Below the pieces are notes generated by a model. That model was not told the origin of the DNA, did not search any database, and was given only the letters and a program-made list of their open reading frames with translations. Below, piece after piece: positions 35,084-39,279 of a DNA stretch of 39,279 nucleotides. The stretch's first letter is position 1, and each line of letters opens with the position of its first letter. Location of the stretch: the NCBI GenBank assembly GCA_913063435.1, contig CAJXYI010000025.1, positions 1 to 39,279 on the forward strand, in the 5' to 3' direction. The position numbers and the translations under genes were made by a program. The stretch is from an uncultured Actinomycetales bacterium (GTDB taxonomy: Bacteria; Actinomycetota; Actinomycetes; S36-B12).

Positions 35084-35956
35084 ATGTCGACGCCACCTCC
35101 TGCTTCCGATTCCGTAGCCGGACGTGTCGCACTCATCACGGATTCGACGGCCTATCTGCCACGTGATCTGCTGACGGGAACGACCATCGATGTCGTGCCC
35201 GTTCAGGTGATCGTCGCGGGACGGGCGATGGATGAGACATCTGATGCGGCCTCTACGCAGCGCATATCGGAGGCATTGAAGGCGTGGCAACCGGTGACGA
35301 CATCGCGACCGACTCCGGAGCGATTCCGCCAGACCTTCGAGAAAGCGGCGATCGATGGTGCCTCGGCGGTGGTGTGCGCCACGTTGTCGGCGCGAATGTC
35401 GGCGACGTATGAGTCCGCGTGGCTGGCAGCTCGTGAGGTGGGTATCGACGTCCGGGTCGTCGATTCCCAGACGGTCGCGATGGGCTTGGGTTTCGCCGTC
35501 CTCGCCGGCGAGCGGGCCTCACGCGAGGGTGCGAGCGTCGACGAGGTCGAAGCGATCGTTCGCAGGCGCGGCGAATCGGCAACCGCGTTGTTCTATGTCA
35601 ACACCCTCGAGTACTTGCGTCGCTCCGGGCGAATCGGTTCGGCGCGCGCCATGGTGGGGCAGGCGCTGAAGGTGAAGCCGATCCTCGCGGTGCGCGATGG
35701 TGAGGTGGCGCCCCTGGAGCGGGTACGGACGTCGGCGAGGGCGATCGCCCGGATGGCCGAGCTCGCAGCGGCAGCGGTCACCGGTCCGGTAGAGATCGCC
35801 GTGCAACATCTCGATGCCGAGGAACGGGCGAGCGAGCTCGCCGGCGAACTGCACCGTCGGCTGCCGGGTACTCCGATCGTGCAGTGCCCGATAGGTGCGG
35901 TGGTCGCGGCGCATACCGGCCCGGGCATCGTGGCTGTCGTCGTCTCCCCGGTGTAA
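35084..35956 (+). CDS. DegV family fatty-acid-binding protein
   Basis: DegV (FakB-like) proteins bind a fatty acid; in Firmicutes they present it to the kinase FakA. The 290-residue product begins with the fold's first strand and loop, VALITDSTAYLP. It has TSRPTPERF, the ligand-pocket region VVDSQTVAMGLGF, and the FYVNTLEYLRRSGRIG motif. GVPIVQ-like and GPG segments (HTGPGIVAVVV) close the protein. A partner kinase is not in the window. Its neighbours leuS upstream and comEA downstream match other actinobacterial genomes. It is followed after 47 bases by a large hairpin. Confidence 0.93.
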   Translation: MSTPPPASDSVAGRVALITDSTAYLPRDLLTGTTIDVVPVQVIVAGRAMDETSDAASTQRISEALKAWQPVTTSRPTPERFRQTFEKAAIDGASAVVCATLSARMSATYESAWLAAREVGIDVRVVDSQTVAMGLGFAVLAGERASREGASVDEVEAIVRRRGESATALFYVNTLEYLRRSGRIGSARAMVGQALKVKPILAVRDGEVAPLERVRTSARAIARMAELAAAAVTGPVEIAVQHLDAEERASELAGELHRRLPGTPIVQCPIGAVVAAHTGPGIVAVVVSPV

Positions 35957-36003
35957 CGATCAAGGCGGCGCTGCCGCGCCAGTGCGACCTATCCGCAATC
36001 ACC

Positions 36004-36075
36004 CCACCCGCAAGACGACCCTAACTTGCGCCTCGCGTGGGGCGAAGGCGCAAGTTAGGGTCGTCTTGCCGGTGG
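36004..36075. repeat. large near-perfect hairpin between degV and comEA
   Basis: Bases 36010-36033 and 36046-36069 are perfect 24-base inverse complements around a 12-base loop. A C-C mismatch then leads to five more pairs, CCACC (36004-36008) with GGTGG (36071-36075). The arms contain CGACCCTAACTTGCGCC. There is no T run, so it is not a standard terminator. It could be a REP or miniature mobile element, or a processing or pausing structure. I see no second copy in the window. Confidence 0.85.
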
Positions 36076-36191
36076 TCGTCCTGTTGTGACAGGGCAGGAA
36101 GCGTCATCTGAGGGCTGTGCACAGGTCTGCACCAACGGGGCTGTCATCCCCAGGTGGCGGAAGAGGCATTCGGATAGCGGTGACGCTCGCC

Positions 36192-36197
36192 TAACGT
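36192..36197 (+). promoter_or_regulatory. -10 box of a probable leaderless comEA promoter
   Basis: TAACGT ends seven bases before the comEA GTG at 36205, with no ribosome site in between. The rest of the 248-base interval (35957-36204) holds the large hairpin at 36004-36075 and no gene that I can see. Confidence 0.5.
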
Positions 36198-36204
36198 CGC
36201 GCGC

Positions 36205-36876
36205 GTGCAGATCGGTCCGTCGCGGGGTCGCCACGCGGCCCCGCTGGCGGGGCCGGCGCTGTGGCGTGGCTGGACTCCGGGCGCGGCCCGTGCCGTCGCC
36301 ATCGTGTTGCTGGCTGCCGTGGCACTCGTGGCGTGGTGGTGGTGGCAGGGTCGGCCTCGCCCCGTCGATGTCGTCGATGCCGCAACCGCCGTCGAGGCAA
36401 GTCACAGCCAGGCGCCGGAATCCGGCGCGCAATCGGATTCCGATCGGTCCGCACTCGTCACCGTTCACGTCATCGGTCGGGTGAAGCGACCGGGCATCGT
36501 CCGAGTTCCCGAAGGTTCCCGGGTGGCCGATGCCATCGCCGCCGCGGGCGGTGTGCGCGATCGCCAAGCTGCGATGGGTGTGAACCTCGCCCGGGTCGTC
36601 GTCGATGGTGAGCAAATAGATGTCCGACGTCCATCAGCGAGAGCCTCCGGTCCATCCGGTGCTACATCATCGGGTGGCGCCGCCTCACTGATCGACCTCA
36701 ATCGCGCCGATGCGGCGGCCCTGGAGTCCCTACCGGGCATCGGCCCGGTGCTCGCCGAACGCATCGTCACCTGGCGCGACACGAATGGCCCGTTTCCCAA
36801 CGTCGATGTGCTCGGCGAGGTCTCCGGCATCGGTCCGGCCCTGATGGAACGACTCCGCCCGCTCATCACGGTCTAG
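36205..36876 (+). CDS. comEA: ComEA-type helix-hairpin-helix DNA-binding protein
   Basis: ComEA is the membrane-anchored DNA receptor of natural transformation. The 223-residue product has one N-terminal membrane helix (about residues 30-47, ending WWWWQG), then a low-complexity linker. A soluble-ligand-binding beta-grasp (SLBB) domain follows (VHVIGRVKRPGIVRVPEG). A C-terminal pair of helix-hairpin-helix motifs ends the protein (DLNRADAAALESLPGIGPVLAERI and VLGEVSGIGPALMERL). comEC follows after ten bases. Genes for pili or DprA are not in the window, so competence itself is not shown. Confidence 0.93.
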   Translation: MQIGPSRGRHAAPLAGPALWRGWTPGAARAVAIVLLAAVALVAWWWWQGRPRPVDVVDAATAVEASHSQAPESGAQSDSDRSALVTVHVIGRVKRPGIVRVPEGSRVADAIAAAGGVRDRQAAMGVNLARVVVDGEQIDVRRPSARASGPSGATSSGGAASLIDLNRADAAALESLPGIGPVLAERIVTWRDTNGPFPNVDVLGEVSGIGPALMERLRPLITV

Positions 36877-36886
36877 GCAGGCGTCG

Positions 36887-39265
36887 ATGTGGGATCTGCG
36901 TCTGGTGCCCGCGGCGATCGGCGCCTGGCTGGTGAGTCTTGCGATCTGGTGGTTGCCGCTGCCACCCGCGCCGGTGCTGTGGGGTGCCGGGGCCGTCGTT
37001 GTCATCTCGGCGGCGATCCTGCTGGCATCGGGCAGACGCCAGCGGACATGGTGGATATGGGTGATGCTGCTGGCGACGGCCATCACCGCAATCGCAACGA
37101 CACTGGCGGTCGCACCCGAACGTGAGGGGCCGCTGGCAGACGCTCTCCGCGCGGAGGTCATCGCCGACGTCGAGGTGACGGTAGAGGGCGAGATCCGCAG
37201 TAGCGAGGGCAACGTCGTCGGTCCACGACGCGGACCACCACGGTTCACCGCGCGGGCTCGGCTCCACGCGGTGGAGTCGCGATTAGGGAGCTGGACTCTG
37301 GAGGCACCGGTCCTGCTGCGGGTGTCAGAGGATGATTCGCTCATTCCCCCCGGGACCAGGGCGAGAGTCCGTGCCCGATTGTCATCAGCGGAGTTCACCT
37401 CGCAGGCCGTCGCGGTGGTCCGTGCCATGGAACGTGTAGACATCCTTCAGTCGCCGTCCCTGCTCGACCGAGCACTCCACAGCGTCCGCGTGGGCTTGCG
37501 CGATTCGGTCATCGGCACGTCTCCGGATTCCGGTGCACTCGTTCTGGGATTGACCGTCGGTGATGAGTCGACCCAACCCGAAGGGCTGGCTGAGGCGATG
37601 CGCATCTCGGGTCTGGCGCATTTGACCGCAGTCTCGGGTGGAAACGTCGCCATCGTGCTCGGCGTGATCATCATCGTCGGGAGGCTGCTGGGAACGGGTG
37701 TGACGACCCAGGCGATCGTCGGTGGGTTCGCGCTGCTGGGTTACGTGCTCATCGTGGGTCCGGAGCCATCGGTTCTGCGAGCTTCGGGAATGGGCACCGT
37801 TGCGGTTCTCGCACTTCTCGTGGGTGGACCACGCCGTGGTCTGTCGGCTCTCGCGGCCACCATCGTGATGCTGCTCATCCTCGGCCCCACGCTCGCGGTG
37901 TCACTGGGGTTCTCCCTATCGGTTGCGGCGACTGCGGGTCTGCTGGTGGTCGCACCGTTCCTGCGACGCGGGATCGCGATGAGTCTCCATCGATTTCGGT
38001 TGCCTGATCGGGCCCGTGTCGCCCTCGCCGATGCGATCGCTTTGACCATGGCCGCACAGATCACGACCGCGCCGATCCTCGCGTCCCTCGGTCAGGGCCT
38101 GAGCCTGGTCGCCGTGCCAGCGAACGTACTGGCAGCGCCGGCAGTGGCACCGGTCACCGTACTCGGACTGCTCGCTGCGGTCACCGCCCCGGTACTGCCA
38201 CCCCTGGCTGCAATGTTCGGACATCTCGCCGCGCCCTTCGCAGGCTGGATCGCCTGGCTGGCCCGCACCTTCGCCGGGTTCGACGCGGCGACCCTGGCGT
38301 GGCCTGGCGGTCTTGCCGGTGCGCTCGCGGCGATGGCCGTCATCAGCGTCGTCGCCACCATCATCGTCATCGGCCGAGCTCGTCGATGGCCGTTGCGCAC
38401 CCTCGCCGTCGTCGCCCTCGTCGGTGTGGTGGCACTGTGGTTGCGTCCGCCCGATCGCGCCGGCTGGCCACCAGCCCACTGGGTTGCTGTCGCCTGCGAT
38501 GTCGGACAGGGCGATGCGATGGTCATCTCCACCGGCCCGGGGCGGGCGATCGTGGTCGACGCAGGACCTGATCCAGCACTCGTCGATTCCTGCCTCGATG
38601 ATCTCGACGTCGGACACATCGACCTGCTCGTGCTCACGCACTTTCATGCCGATCATGTGGAGGGAACGCCGGGTGTCCTCGATGGACGGACTATCGATCG
38701 GATTCTGGTATCACCGGTGGCCGAGCCGATCGAGCAGGCTCAGCGGGTGCGTGACTGGTCGGAATCAGCGGGACTCGAACTCGAACCCGCGTGGGTGGGC
38801 GAATCAGGTGTGTTCGGTGATCCACAAGCGGCGATGTCGACAGTGTCGTGGCGCGTGCTGTGGCCGGCTCGCATCATCACCGAAGGGTCCATACCGAACA
38901 ATGCGAGCGTCGTGCTCGATGTTCGCGCCGCCGGAACGCGGTTGCTGCTCCTCGGTGACGTCGAACCTGCTGCGCAGGCTGCTCTGCGAGACTCGCGTGG
39001 CGATCAAGCATTCGACGTGGTCAAAATCGCCCATCACGGGTCCCGCTATCAGGATCCGCGATTGGCGTCTTGGACCGCGGGGAGGATCGCGGTGATCAGC
39101 GTCGGTGCGGATAACGACTACGGGCACCCGGCACCGGAGACCCTCGCGACCTGGGATTCCGTCGCCGCCCGGATTCTGCGCACCGATCAGCACGGCGATG
39201 TAGCGATCGTGGTTCGTTCCGACGATGCGGGAGGGCCCATCCTCGGCGTGGTCACCCGCCGCTAA
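36887..39265 (+). CDS. comEC: ComEC/Rec2 family DNA-uptake channel
   Basis: ComEC forms the inner-membrane channel for single-stranded DNA uptake. The 792-residue product is complete. It has N-terminal helices (first about 70 residues), an OB-fold-like DUF4131 region, and the Competence membrane domain with GLAHLTAVSGGNVAIVL and several further helices. The C-terminal metallo-beta-lactamase domain starts at VACDVGQGDAM and carries LTHFHADHVEG with His585, His587, Asp589 and His590. IAHHGSRYQD and the final GHPAPETL also fit. All three regions are present, so it is the full-length form. The stop codon is 14 bases before the window ends. Confidence 0.95.
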   Translation: MWDLRLVPAAIGAWLVSLAIWWLPLPPAPVLWGAGAVVVISAAILLASGRRQRTWWIWVMLLATAITAIATTLAVAPEREGPLADALRAEVIADVEVTVEGEIRSSEGNVVGPRRGPPRFTARARLHAVESRLGSWTLEAPVLLRVSEDDSLIPPGTRARVRARLSSAEFTSQAVAVVRAMERVDILQSPSLLDRALHSVRVGLRDSVIGTSPDSGALVLGLTVGDESTQPEGLAEAMRISGLAHLTAVSGGNVAIVLGVIIIVGRLLGTGVTTQAIVGGFALLGYVLIVGPEPSVLRASGMGTVAVLALLVGGPRRGLSALAATIVMLLILGPTLAVSLGFSLSVAATAGLLVVAPFLRRGIAMSLHRFRLPDRARVALADAIALTMAAQITTAPILASLGQGLSLVAVPANVLAAPAVAPVTVLGLLAAVTAPVLPPLAAMFGHLAAPFAGWIAWLARTFAGFDAATLAWPGGLAGALAAMAVISVVATIIVIGRARRWPLRTLAVVALVGVVALWLRPPDRAGWPPAHWVAVACDVGQGDAMVISTGPGRAIVVDAGPDPALVDSCLDDLDVGHIDLLVLTHFHADHVEGTPGVLDGRTIDRILVSPVAEPIEQAQRVRDWSESAGLELEPAWVGESGVFGDPQAAMSTVSWRVLWPARIITEGSIPNNASVVLDVRAAGTRLLLLGDVEPAAQAALRDSRGDQAFDVVKIAHHGSRYQDPRLASWTAGRIAVISVGADNDYGHPAPETLATWDSVAARILRTDQHGDVAIVVRSDDAGGPILGVVTRR

Positions 39266-39279
39266 CCCAACCCTGGCTC

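Noticed and set aside
36004-36075. Rho-independent terminator for degV
   Set aside because: The stem is far longer than usual and no T run follows either arm. It is kept as an unexplained hairpin.
37916-38656. 246-residue minus-strand frame opposite comEC
   Set aside because: It is a shadow of the ComEC membrane and nuclease domains, rich in Asp, Gly, Arg and His, without motifs.

Overview
The window is a GC-rich, gene-dense piece of an actinomycete (Actinomycetota) chromosome. The evidence is the gene content and order: two adjacent clpP genes, an MreB/C/D-PBP2-RodA wall cluster, the radical SAM/DUF2344 pair, an RNase E/G with a long basic N-terminus in front of rplU-rpmA-obg, then proB-proA-nadD-rsfS and comEA-comEC. 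The many GTG starts and the TAnnnT -10 hexamers lying 6-9 bases from start codons also fit. The roughly 830-residue LeuRS with an Ala-MSKS loop resembles, from memory, the Micrococcales type, but I cannot place the organism below phylum with confidence. No prophage, insertion sequence or CRISPR array is visible, and no gene is visibly broken. All protein genes except valS are on the plus strand. No gene-free stretch exceeds 300 bases; the longest is about 250 bases (35957-36204).

Layout. 1-32: 3' end of a tRNA (probably Pro). 126-4327: protein folding and proteolysis (trigger factor, ClpP1, ClpP2, ClpX). 4357-6918: valS on the minus strand, convergent with clpX and divergent from folC. 6997-10588: folC, a DUF4233 membrane protein, ndk and an Abhydrolase_9 membrane hydrolase. 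10712-16640: cell elongation genes mreB, mreC, mreD, mrdA and rodA. 16683-19423: TIGR03960 radical SAM protein and its DUF2344 partner. 19520-24111: RNase E/G, L21, L27 and the ribosome-associated GTPase Obg. 24108-26556: proline synthesis (proB, proA). 26633-29397: a 46-residue membrane peptide, nadD, a divergent LCP-like lipoprotein, rsfS and a GpgP-like phosphatase. Then come tRNA-Ala(GGC), an atypical SDR and an OctT-like acyltransferase. 31165-32532: an AbiEi/DUF559-type gene bracketed by two related 64-base hairpin elements. 32591-39265: leuS, degV, a large perfect hairpin, comEA and comEC.

How the genes work together. Most of the window is conserved housekeeping. Many genes are translationally coupled through GTGA/ATGA four-base overlaps (clpP1-clpP2, folC-DUF4233, mrdA-rodA, TIGR03960-TIGR03936, obg-proB, LCP-rsfS). 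GpgP plus OctT points to glucosylglycerate / diglucosylglycerate chemistry as in the mycobacterial methylglucose lipopolysaccharide route.

The least explained parts are: the hairpin-flanked AbiEi/DUF559 unit inserted between octT and leuS; the 24-bp perfect (30-bp near-perfect) hairpin between degV and comEA; the recurrent leaderless promoters, two of which use the stop codon of the upstream gene as part of the -10 box; the degenerate LCP lipoprotein; and the nested dyads in front of clpP1.
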